A stretch of DNA of 5,844 bases from an uncultured Eubacteriales bacterium (GTDB lineage: Bacteria; Bacillota; Clostridia; Oscillospirales; CAG-272), in assembly GCA_934477985.1 (NCBI GenBank), contig CAKSOR010000189.1, positions 1 through 5,844 on the forward strand. The letters run 5' to 3'. Position numbers and translations under genes: made by a program. Shown here one piece after another: positions 1-5,663 of this stretch. The notes below the pieces were generated by a model. It was not told the origin of the DNA. It saw only the letters and a list, made by a program, of their open reading frames with translations, and made no database searches. Each line of letters starts with the position of its first letter. Position 1 is the stretch's first letter.

Positions 1-2
1 GA

Positions 3-1094
3 ATAATCCGCACCTTCGCCGGGCGGACTCTGACCGATGTCTCGGTCATTCAGGAATGCTCCCCGGTCAGCGACGAGATCGCCATTGATACGATGGACTT
101 CACGCTGATTGGCGACGAGGACGTCAATTATGTGTTCCGGTCGAAACAGCCGCTGACGCTTTACACCGACGCAGACCTGCTCGGAGTCTTCTTTGTCAAG
201 TCCTACGAGCGGACGGCTGATCGGATTTATTCGGTCGCGTCTGAGGACTACATGGGGCTTTTAGAGAGCGTCATTTTCTCAGGCGGTATTTACACGTCGG
301 CGAACGCCGCGGAGCTTCTGGCGGCTGTATTCGCGGCGGCGAACGTGCCTTACGACATCTCGGGAATAGCCGGGAAGACGGTCACGGGCTGGCTTCCGGT
401 CTGCACCTGCCGCGAGACGGTACGGCAGATTTGCTTTGCCATCGGCGCGGCGGTATCCACAGCGAGGAGCGATAAGGTCCGCGTTTTCGTCCCGTCCGAC
501 GAGATCGTGCGGAAGTTCACGCTCGCCGACACGATGCAGGGTCAGACACAGACCGACCGCGACACGAAGCTCACCGAACTCCGGCTGACGCTCCACAACT
601 ACGCGCAGACGTCCGAATCGGTCGAGCTCTACAAAGCCGCCGATTCGGGCACAGGCTCGAATATCTATGTCGACTTTTCCGAACCAATGTACGGATTGAC
701 GATCACGAACGGCTCGATAACCTCGTCGGGCGCGAATTTCGCGGTCATCACGGCGAACAGCGGATGCGTTCTCAGCGGAAAGAAATACCGCGATCTGACG
801 TCGGTCATCTCGAAGACGAACCCGCTGACGAACGTCGGCGACCCGGCGAACGTCGTCGAGGTAAGGGACATGACATTAGTTGGCGCGGCGAACGGTCAGA
901 CGCTGCTATCAAGTCTGTGGAACTACTACTCGCGGTGCGGCACGATTACGTCTGAGCTTGTCATGAACGGCGAGCGGCCGGGGGACATGGTGACGCTGAT
1001 GACCGAGTATTCGGGCGAGATCGACGCTCGGATCGAGTCTGAGCGGTACAATCTTTACGGCGGCGCGATCGTCGCGGAGGTGACGGCACGATGA
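3..1094 (+). CDS. Phage tail hub / baseplate protein, 5'-truncated by the window
   Basis: The frame is open from base 3, so the ATG at 93 is internal and the true start lies upstream of the window; 363 residues are visible. The pattern matches tail hub proteins (gp27/gpD-like fold, tail-associated hub of Gram-positive phages): an N-terminal beta-rich part (around VNYVFRSKQPLTLY), a middle domain with the segment WLPVCTCRETVRQICFAIGA followed by a short SDKVRVFVP strand (bases about 388-495), and a C-terminal part ending GDMVTLMTEYSGEIDARIE then YNLYGGAIVAEVTAR, a typical closing motif of such proteins. It would sit at the tail tip, joining the tube to the fibres encoded downstream. There is no lysozyme or peptidase domain in the visible part. 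It overlaps the next gene by 4 nt (ATGA). The family assignment rests on remembered sequence patterns, not a search; a generic baseplate protein is the alternative. Confidence 0.7.
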   Translation: MIRTFAGRTLTDVSVIQECSPVSDEIAIDTMDFTLIGDEDVNYVFRSKQPLTLYTDADLLGVFFVKSYERTADRIYSVASEDYMGLLESVIFSGGIYTSANAAELLAAVFAAANVPYDISGIAGKTVTGWLPVCTCRETVRQICFAIGAAVSTARSDKVRVFVPSDEIVRKFTLADTMQGQTQTDRDTKLTELRLTLHNYAQTSESVELYKAADSGTGSNIYVDFSEPMYGLTITNGSITSSGANFAVITANSGCVLSGKKYRDLTSVISKTNPLTNVGDPANVVEVRDMTLVGAANGQTLLSSLWNYYSRCGTITSELVMNGERPGDMVTLMTEYSGEIDARIESERYNLYGGAIVAEVTAR

Positions 1095-1534
1095 ATTTAA
1101 TCTTTGACAGGACGGCAGAGGACGTTCAGGCGGCGAGAGGACAACGCGGAACGGTGACAACGCCGCTTAAGGGCTGCTATAACGCCACCGACATGAACCG
1201 CGTCGCGGCGGCGGTGACTGAGATCGCGGCTGAGCTGAATTCGGCGGGGTATAAGGTAGAAATCACGCCGCGGACCTTCGCCGAATCCGACATCATCCGC
1301 CGTGCGCAATGGGCGCAGTATCTAAGCAACGTTCAGAAGCTCCGCGACGCTTACTATACTCTGGAGGAGACCGGCGCGTTACCGAAGCCGGAGGACAAGC
1401 TCGGGTATCAAGGCGCGAACACCATCGAGAAAGTCCTTGCGGATATCGACTTACTGGTCGGCTGTATGAAATCGAGCTATCGCCGGTGCGGCACTTTCGC
1501 CGCCGGGCAGACAATTTTACCACGAAAGGGATGA
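1091..1534 (+). CDS. Small tail-module protein of unknown function (147 aa)
   Basis: The start ATG lies in the ATGA overlap with the hub gene and is preceded by GGAGGTGA (about 1076-1083), so translation is probably coupled to the hub. The protein has three recognisable parts: a YNATDMNRVAAAVTEIAAEL helix (residues about 30-49), a middle segment with PRTFAESDIIRRAQWAQYLSNVQKLRDAY, and a C-terminal segment GANTIEKVLADIDLL followed by YRRCGTFAAGQ. This pattern (a helix, a 'tryptophan/tyrosine-L-x-N-V' stretch, then 'AN-IEK-L-DI') recurs, as far as I remember, in clostridial phage genomes just after baseplate or hub genes, where it has no assigned function. There is no signal peptide or membrane segment. 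The position suggests a baseplate component or assembly factor for the fibre that follows; that is inference. The gene is as GC-rich as the hub. Confidence 0.72.
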   Translation: MNLIFDRTAEDVQAARGQRGTVTTPLKGCYNATDMNRVAAAVTEIAAELNSAGYKVEITPRTFAESDIIRRAQWAQYLSNVQKLRDAYYTLEETGALPKPEDKLGYQGANTIEKVLADIDLLVGCMKSSYRRCGTFAAGQTILPRKG

Positions 1535-1538
1535 TTTA

Positions 1539-2714
1539 ATGGCGGTTTATCAAGCCCCCGACATAAAAGACCGGATCGCGGTCGGGGACGATCTTTACCA
1601 GATTGCCGACTCTGGCGGAAAGAAGAAGCTGACGCCCGATCCGACCGAGGTGACCGAGGCGGGCACGCCGATAAATAAGGCGCTTTTGCAGCCGATGGCG
1701 GACGCTATACAGGAGTTAGCCGAAAAAGCCATACCTTACAATAGCTACTGGTGGAGACGGCGCCCTACGGCAAATTCATACGCCGAGACGCAGCAATCCG
1801 CGCTGGGTGAGGGATATAGCCACACAGCAAGCGGCACAAATACGACCTATTACTATCTCGACGTTATGCGTTCCGTGCGCTATAGCGGAGAAGAAGAGAG
1901 TACGGAATATCGTGCAACATTGAAGTATGCATCAAGCATCTCAATTAACCAATCGACCGGCGCGATATCGCTCGTAAATCCATCAACATACGCTTTTAAC
2001 GGAAGCGAATCCGTCTATGACTCGTCGATTTATGGCAAATTCCAAGGGAAATACGTCCAAGGGTTCCTCGGCGAAACCAGCAAAATTTACTACATCCCAA
2101 GCAGCGCATCGATGAGGACGCACAGCTGGGAGAACAGCGGCGGAGACTCGTGGTATGAGCAGGGATATGAATTTACATCGGAGACCAGCTCTGATTACAT
2201 GCCGAAGCTTGTCAGCTCTGTAAAGCAGACTGCTGTCGGTACGTGGGAGGTAATCTCGTCAGATTCGCCAGATACATACCCGAAGTCAGGCACTTCCGGC
2301 GGCTATGACTGGGTGTATCTCGGGCGAATATCCGACGCGGTACTCACACCAAGCGAAGCGTCCCGCATTAAAATGAAAAGCATAAGCGTGACATCTGCGA
2401 ACTTTTCGGGCAACATCGCAGAAATACCGATAGACAGCAATATATTTTTCGCGGATATATCTGTCGCTTACGGAAACTTCGTGGGAGTGATAGATAAAGC
2501 CAATATAGCAGCTTACGGCGTGTATAAAGGCAGCAACGACACTTCACCGAAATTTAACCAAGGCTCACAATCACTGTTTAAGGGAGCAACAGGTGATGAC
2601 TCGATATATGCTACAGTTATAGAGACTGGAATTAAGTTCAGAGTGACAAAAGGCGCTGGTGGATCTGCGCAGATAAAGTACATCCCGTTTGACTCGCTGG
2701 AGGTGGGCATATGA
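1539..2714 (+). CDS. Phage tail fibre-like / receptor-binding protein (391 aa)
   Basis: The start at 1539 has GAAAGGG (1524-1530) 8 nt upstream and follows the previous stop by 4 nt. Residues 1-65 look like the conserved anchor of clostridial phage fibre proteins: KDRIAVGDDLYQIADSGG, then the motif TEVTEAGTPINKALLQPMAD, which I know from many phage structural proteins. From about residue 67 (YNSYWWRRRP) the protein becomes rich in Ser, Tyr, Gly and Thr with many short beta-prone stretches, as in receptor-binding distal domains. The C-terminal 130 residues contain repeated VTSANFSGN / VAYGNFVGV-like strands and finish with QIKYIPFDSLEVGI. The distal part is AT-richer than its surroundings (24 of 60 bases G+C in 2581-2640, against 38 of 60 in 961-1020), suggesting module exchange. 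No enzymatic motif was seen. The last 4 nt overlap the next gene (ATGA). An adhesin role is inferred. Confidence 0.68.
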   Translation: MAVYQAPDIKDRIAVGDDLYQIADSGGKKKLTPDPTEVTEAGTPINKALLQPMADAIQELAEKAIPYNSYWWRRRPTANSYAETQQSALGEGYSHTASGTNTTYYYLDVMRSVRYSGEEESTEYRATLKYASSISINQSTGAISLVNPSTYAFNGSESVYDSSIYGKFQGKYVQGFLGETSKIYYIPSSASMRTHSWENSGGDSWYEQGYEFTSETSSDYMPKLVSSVKQTAVGTWEVISSDSPDTYPKSGTSGGYDWVYLGRISDAVLTPSEASRIKMKSISVTSANFSGNIAEIPIDSNIFFADISVAYGNFVGVIDKANIAAYGVYKGSNDTSPKFNQGSQSLFKGATGDDSIYATVIETGIKFRVTKGAGGSAQIKYIPFDSLEVGI

Positions 2715-3079
2715 CTTATACACTCTGGGACAAAGTATCCCCAATCTACGACATCACCGCCGAACAGGCGATGATAAACAATCCGCTCTACGGCTCGGAA
2801 AACAGCTACCTCATCCTCCGCGACGACGGCAGTATCTATGACATCCTGCCGATCTCAACACTGCGGGAGCTGACCGGGAAGGACGAGACCGCAACCGACG
2901 CTGAGGTCTGCGAAGCTTACATCGCGAAGCTCGCCGAGCCCATACCGACGCCTGACGATGAAGTCGCCGCGCTCAAGCAAAAAAACGTTCAGCTCGAAGC
3001 CAAAGTCAAGGCTTTAACTGAATCGTCGCAAATGCTTGAGGACTGCATCGTCGAAATGGCGGAGATCGTCTATGCGTAA
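2711..3079 (+). CDS. Phage protein with C-terminal coiled coil, unknown function (122 aa)
   Basis: The start is fixed by GGAGGTG at 2699-2705 and by an ATGA overlap with the fibre gene. The N-terminal half (residues 1-60) is a small mixed domain with SENSYLILRDDGSIYDILPI; the second half is strongly helical. From about residue 82 (DDEVAALKQKNVQLEAKVKA) it forms a heptad-like coiled coil, ending in MLEDCIVEMAEIVYA. That closing motif (an acidic helix ending 'EMA-IVYA') is familiar from small proteins located between fibre and lysis genes in clostridial phages, where it is annotated only as hypothetical. A fibre chaperone or a small oligomeric tail component would fit the coiled coil and the position, but neither can be shown. 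Its final 8 nt contain an ATG (3072) that is a possible start for the next frame. Confidence 0.7.
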   Translation: MTYTLWDKVSPIYDITAEQAMINNPLYGSENSYLILRDDGSIYDILPISTLRELTGKDETATDAEVCEAYIAKLAEPIPTPDDEVAALKQKNVQLEAKVKALTESSQMLEDCIVEMAEIVYA

Positions 3080-3125
3080 AATATTATGTTCAATCGCCGA
3101 AAGGCTTTTGATAAAATTCTCAAAG

Positions 3126-3132
3126 AAAGGAG
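3126..3132 (+). promoter_or_regulatory. Ribosome binding site deciding the CD1375-like start
   Basis: AAAGGAG matches the anti-Shine-Dalgarno sequence closely and stands 8 nt before ATG 3141. The competing upstream ATG at 3072 has only GGAG about 8 nt before it (around 3060-3063), so 3141 is the better-supported initiation site; both could be used. Confidence 0.65.
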
Positions 3133-3140
3133 AGCTTGAA

Positions 3141-3299
3141 ATGATGGCTATGCTTTTTGCTTGCAGAGTTGTCGAGGGACGCACCGAGTTTGCTCGCGTT
3201 CCCGCGAAGCTCAAGCCTCAGGTCGCCGAGATCATTATCAATGATTTCGCGCTGCCTGAAATCGTTCCCACCGAGTTCGGCGGAAGCGCCGAGGCGTAA
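3141..3299 (+). CDS. CD1375-like small phage protein (52 aa)
   Basis: I chose the start at 3141 because AAAGGAG (3126-3132) lies 8 nt upstream and because the family usually begins with a short hydrophobic stretch like MMAMLFACRVVEGRTEFARV. The rest, with VPAKLKPQVAEIIINDF, matches my memory of the CD1375 family: tiny proteins of 45-60 residues found in clostridial phages between tail and lysis genes, with the core 'x-A-V-P-x-x-(I/L)-K-x-Q-V'. The role is unknown. The frame is open upstream to an ATG at 3072 with a weaker GGAG site, which would add 23 basic residues (MRKILCSIAERLLIKFSKKG...). A hairpin follows the stop immediately. The gene is surely coding given its site and family pattern; its function is not known. 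Confidence 0.7.
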   Translation: MMAMLFACRVVEGRTEFARVPAKLKPQVAEIIINDFALPEIVPTEFGGSAEA

Positions 3300-3300
3300 T

Positions 3301-3336
3301 TTTCAGTGCCGGGGCGGTTACCCGCTCCGGCTGAAA
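3301..3336 (+). promoter_or_regulatory. Intercistronic RNA hairpin overlapping a ribosome site
   Basis: TTTCAG (3301-3306) pairs perfectly with CTGAAA (3331-3336), and CCGGGGCGG (3309-3317) pairs with CCGCTCCGG (3322-3330) with one G-U pair. The loop is TTAC and the two bases TG (3307-3308) bulge out on the 5' side. It begins 2 nt after the stop of the CD1375-like gene. Its last three bases are the first part of AAAGGA (3334-3339), the ribosome site of the ten-codon minigene at 3346. No T-run follows, so it does not look like a rho-independent terminator. Likely roles are to mask the ribosome site or to protect or process the messenger; both are inference. Confidence 0.7.
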
Positions 3337-3345
3337 GGATTCAAC

Positions 3346-3378
3346 ATGAAGAAAACAAAATCGGAGGCGGTCATATGA
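3346..3378 (+). CDS. Ten-codon leader minigene overlapping the next start
   Basis: ATG 3346 has AAAGGA (3334-3339) 6 nt upstream and encodes MKKTKSEAVI before TGA at 3376-3378. The stop lies inside ATGA at 3375-3378, whose ATG starts the membrane coiled-coil protein. The layout is that of a short leader peptide translationally coupled to the gene behind it, and the GGAGG site of that gene (3363-3367) lies within the minigene. The peptide itself is basic and shows no recognised function. It could be a decayed gene remnant or chance, as ten codons are easily open; the good spacing and the exact overlap are the only support. Confidence 0.4.
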   Translation: MKKTKSEAVI

Positions 3379-3608
3379 CGTGGGAAATCCTCTCGGCGCT
3401 GATCGTCATCGTTGGAACGCTGGTCTCACTCGGGACGGTGCTCGCGAAGCTTATCCGCGTCCTGACCCGCCTTGACGACACCGTGAAACAGCTCCGCGCC
3501 GACCTCGACCGCCAGCGCGTGGAAAACCGCGAGTCGCACAAACGCATCTACGACCGCCTCGACGACCATGAGAGCCGGATCGTCGAACTCGAAAGGGGTG
3601 AAAAGTAA
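3375..3608 (+). CDS. Membrane-anchored coiled-coil phage protein, possibly lysis-related (77 aa)
   Basis: The start at 3375 is set by GGAGG (3363-3367) 7 nt upstream; an in-frame ATG at 3306 lies inside the hairpin and would add an unlikely Pro/Glu-rich leader. Residues 4-27 (EILSALIVIVGTLVSLGTVL) form one transmembrane helix. From about residue 28 to 75 the protein is a charged helix with heptad spacing (RLDDTVKQLRADLDRQ, then ESHKRIYDRLDDHESRIVELE), so it should oligomerise on one face of the membrane. Small proteins of this kind sit near the lysis genes of clostridial phages and are often labelled holin-like or XhlA-like. XhlA proper has its membrane helix at the C-terminus, so the topology here is reversed and I do not transfer the name. 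Its stop overlaps the next start by 1 nt (TAATG). Confidence 0.72.
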   Translation: MTWEILSALIVIVGTLVSLGTVLAKLIRVLTRLDDTVKQLRADLDRQRVENRESHKRIYDRLDDHESRIVELERGEK

Positions 3609-4345
3609 TGATAACCGCGATACCCGATGATCTCGGTATGCCGGGGAAGAGCGGTCGGCTGACTCAATGGGATCATAACAGACTGATTTTCATTTATGGT
3701 CTTGGCGAGAAAATTCCCGAGGACTGCAAGGCTCATATTTCGTCGCCGAACGATGACCACGGCGCATATGTTGTTCCGTGCCGATATGTCAGCGCGGAAA
3801 AGTTTCATATTAGCCCGATCCCGGACGAGCTACTGACGATCTCGGGCAGAATTGACATTCTGATAAATCATTTGGATCGGACTGTAGCTGCCGTGTCGCT
3901 TACTGTAAATCCCGCAGAGAAGCCTGACGATTATGTTTACAACGAAAGCGAATTTTTTACAATGGAAGAATGGCAGCAACAGATTGTTGCCGCGCTCGAC
4001 GCCCGCTACGAGGAAGACATAAAGAACGCCACGGACGAGATAGACGCTAAATATTCGGAACAACTAAAAACGGCAACAGATGCTGCTACAGCGTCTGAAT
4101 CCGCCGCTAAAAACGCTCAGTCACAGGTTTCAGCGGCGAATACGGCAAGTCAGAACTCAGCGAAATCAAGTGAAGCATCCGCTCAGTCGGCACAAGCTGC
4201 TGCGGAATCCGCAAAGTCAGCGGAAAATGCCGCGAAAGCTATGTCAGGTACATTCGATTTCACAGGCTATCTGCGCTATGAGATAGTATCGGCTATGCCT
4301 ACGACGCAGGAAGAAGGTGTTCTGTACATTGTTCCGCTCAATTAA
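3608..4345 (+). CDS. BppU-like tail fibre / baseplate upper protein, N-terminal part (245 aa)
   Basis: The start at 3608 has AAAGGGGTG (3592-3600) 7 nt upstream. Residues about 18-112 fit the N-terminal beta-sandwich of BppU-type baseplate fibres: LTQWDHNRLIFIYGL, a VVPCRYVS strand, then IPDELLTISGRIDILI and the closing NPAEKPDDYVY. This domain docks fibres to the baseplate. Residues 120-154 are helical, and 155-211 are an Ala/Ser-rich coiled coil, probably trimeric, acting as a shaft. After it comes FDFTGYLRYEIVSAMPTTQEEGVLYIVP, a motif ('P-T-...-G-x-x-Y-(I/L)-V-P') that in relatives usually leads into a further tip segment; here the frame stops only two residues later. The distal domain seems to be encoded in another frame from 4317. 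So the gene is either naturally short with a partner, or broken by a frameshift. Confidence 0.75.
   Translation: MITAIPDDLGMPGKSGRLTQWDHNRLIFIYGLGEKIPEDCKAHISSPNDDHGAYVVPCRYVSAEKFHISPIPDELLTISGRIDILINHLDRTVAAVSLTVNPAEKPDDYVYNESEFFTMEEWQQQIVAALDARYEEDIKNATDEIDAKYSEQLKTATDAATASESAAKNAQSQVSAANTASQNSAKSSEASAQSAQAAAESAKSAENAAKAMSGTFDFTGYLRYEIVSAMPTTQEEGVLYIVPLN
4070..4240 (+). repeat. Ala/Ser-rich coiled-coil low-complexity segment within the fibre gene
   Basis: Residues 155-211 of the BppU-like protein are built almost wholly from Ala, Ser, Gln, Asn, Lys and Glu in imperfect units such as SESAAKNAQS, SEASAQSAQAAAES and AKSAENAAKA. The DNA shows degenerate repetition of GCN, TCN and TCA codons, not an exact tandem repeat. 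Such stretches are common shafts of phage fibres and are known to change length by recombination. Confidence 0.65.
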
Positions 4346-4889
4346 CGAATCGAATCTCTTTATTAACGGACATCGGGTCTGGGGAATGGATTTTGGTGGC
4401 AATCATGTTTATTCGAAACTACAAGTTCCCGAGGTTAGAATATGCCGCGTCGAGGCATTGACGGTTGATGAGATACCGAAAATACGGATAACCTCGCAGA
4501 TCAAAGACGTTCAGCTTATAGACAGCTCGAACATGTGGCATTTGTTTTGCAAAATTTATAAGCAGTGCCTTGCGCTCTCCGGCAGTAAGTATTTCATCCA
4601 GAATCCTATTCCTTCGAGTCAAGGATATGTAAACGCGAGGTTGAACATAAATTTCGGCGCGCATACCAGCGAAGGACAGTATTCTTATACAATCAAAGCG
4701 AACGGAACGAAATTAGGATCGAGCCTTGTTGTAAACCAGAACACGAACATATACGCGCTTGCGTATATGAAGTATTACGATCGTACCAGCATCACATCAA
4801 ACTATAGACCAATGCTGCGTGAATACGACTTCGTTTCGTTCTCGTGGAATTCCCTGAACGAAAACGGACCACTTGAATATGAGATATGA
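4317..4889 (+). CDS. Distal fibre / receptor-binding domain in an overlapping frame (190 aa from GTG)
   Basis: The frame opens after a TAG at 4284-4286 and runs to TGA at 4887-4889. The best start is GTG 4317 with AGGA (4308-4311) 5 nt upstream, overlapping the preceding gene by 29 nt; ATG 4386 has no properly spaced ribosome site. The first residues (MFCTLFRS) look like an out-of-frame reading of the upstream gene, whereas NESNLFINGHRVWGMDFGG onward looks genuine. The remainder is beta-prone (RICRVEALTVDEIPKIRITS, INFGAHTSEGQYSYTIKANG) and ends FVSFSWNSLNENGPLEYEI, as expected for a fibre tip or jelly-roll module. Composition is AT-rich (25 of 60 bases G+C in 4741-4800). A one-base skip between 4287 and 4345 would fuse it to the BppU-like protein into one fibre of roughly 420 residues. 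Separate coupled gene versus frameshifted half is unresolved; I recognise no specific family. Confidence 0.6.
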   Translation: MFCTLFRSINESNLFINGHRVWGMDFGGNHVYSKLQVPEVRICRVEALTVDEIPKIRITSQIKDVQLIDSSNMWHLFCKIYKQCLALSGSKYFIQNPIPSSQGYVNARLNINFGAHTSEGQYSYTIKANGTKLGSSLVVNQNTNIYALAYMKYYDRTSITSNYRPMLREYDFVSFSWNSLNENGPLEYEI

Positions 4890-4898
4890 GGTGATAAT

Positions 4899-5663
4899 AT
4901 GAACGGCATAGACGTCTACACCGGGCAGGGAATCATCGACTGGCGATGTGTCGCGCTGACTCAGGGCTTCGCGATGATAAAGGCATCGCAAGGTCGCGGC
5001 GAGACCAAAGCGACCGAACACCTGCGGATTTTCACCGACTCGAAGTTCGTCCGGAACATCACCGAAGCGTCGAAGACACGCATAAAGCTCGGCGTCTGGC
5101 ACTGGATGACCGCGCGGAGCGTAGCCGAGGCATACTACGAAGCCGATTATTTCATCGAAACGATTTCACCGTACCGGGACAAGATCACGCTCTGGGCGGC
5201 GGCTGACGTCGAGTCTGACCGCTATCTCGGCGACCTCGGCAAAGCTGATCTGACCGCCATTACGCGCGCGTTCCTCGACCGGATTAATCGTGCTGGATAT
5301 CGCCCGATGCTGTACACGAACCCGAATTTCTTGAAGTACCGCTTCACGAAGAACGCCTTCGCGGACACCGACATCTGGCTCGCGCATTACAACGTCGCGA
5401 AACCGATGCAAGTCCCGAACCTGAAAATCTGGCAGCACTCCGCGGGGCGCGTGTACGGCATCAGCACCGACGTTGACCTCGACACCGGGTACTTCGACGG
5501 CACGCCGTATTCAGTCGGCGAGAAGTACACAATCCGCGCGGGCGACTTGTACAGCAACGGCATGATGATTCCCGCACGGCTGTTCGGCAAGACATACACA
5601 ATTTCGTCGGTCAAGCCGGACAGAATTCTGCTCCGGGAAATTCTGAGCTGGGTGAAGATATGA
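4899..5663 (+). CDS. GH25 muramidase endolysin with C-terminal extra domain (254 aa)
   Basis: The start at 4899 has GAGG (4888-4891) 7 nt upstream, overlapping the previous stop. Residues 1-204 form a glycoside hydrolase family 25 barrel, which cleaves the N-acetylmuramic acid to N-acetylglucosamine bond of peptidoglycan. Landmarks in order: GIDVY (Asp5), DW at 14-15, AMIKASQGRG (25-34), LGVWHW (64-69), the catalytic pair in AADVES (Asp103, Glu105), RAGYRPMLYTNPNF (131-144), DIWLAHY (158-164), KIWQHSAG (176-183) and the closing VDLDTGYFDG (192-201). All expected acidic residues are present, so the enzyme should be active. Residues about 207-254, from YTIRAGDLYSNGMM to ILLREILSWVKI, form a small domain that resembles SH3-like wall-binding tails of clostridial phage lysins. 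There is no signal peptide, so export probably needs a holin; the ATGA overlap with the next membrane-protein gene fits that. Confidence 0.9.
   Translation: MNGIDVYTGQGIIDWRCVALTQGFAMIKASQGRGETKATEHLRIFTDSKFVRNITEASKTRIKLGVWHWMTARSVAEAYYEADYFIETISPYRDKITLWAAADVESDRYLGDLGKADLTAITRAFLDRINRAGYRPMLYTNPNFLKYRFTKNAFADTDIWLAHYNVAKPMQVPNLKIWQHSAGRVYGISTDVDLDTGYFDGTPYSVGEKYTIRAGDLYSNGMMIPARLFGKTYTISSVKPDRILLREILSWVKI

Noticed and set aside
93..1094. ATG 93 as the true start of the hub gene
   Set aside because: The frame is open to the first bases of the window with protein-like sequence (FAGRTLTDVSVIQECSPVSD) and there is no ribosome site before 93; the gene is truncated by the window edge.
1309..1539. 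A 76-codon + strand frame inside the 147-residue protein gene
   Set aside because: Arg-rich, out-of-frame reading of a well-supported gene with no ribosome site; typical GC-rich shadow.
3301..3336. Hairpin as a rho-independent terminator
   Set aside because: The stem is GC-rich but the bases after it are GGATTCAACATG, with no T-run, and the next gene follows at once with coupled starts; read-through is expected.
3157..3378. A 73-codon frame overlapping the CD1375-like gene and hairpin
   Set aside because: It is a Ser/Arg/Pro-rich shadow of the real gene in another frame; only its last ten codons, which have their own ribosome site at 3334-3339, are worth keeping as a minigene.
4334..4348. 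Programmed +1 frameshift of the prfB kind at the BppU-like stop
   Set aside because: The stop is UAA after AAU, with no slippery CUU or CCC codon in the P-site and no close upstream Shine-Dalgarno-like stimulator. Recoding is kept only as a minor option in the split-fibre finding.
4700..4889. Diversity-generating retroelement variable region at the fibre tip
   Set aside because: There is no reverse transcriptase, no second copy of the region in the window, and the end of the protein lacks the C-type lectin pattern or clustered AAY codons expected of such targets.
4797..5102. Open antisense frame of 101 codons across the fibre-lysin junction
   Set aside because: It lies opposite two well-supported genes, has no ribosome site or recognisable protein pattern, and arises from the codon bias of the + strand. 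The same holds for antisense frames at 279-596, 3548-3808 and 5387-5737.
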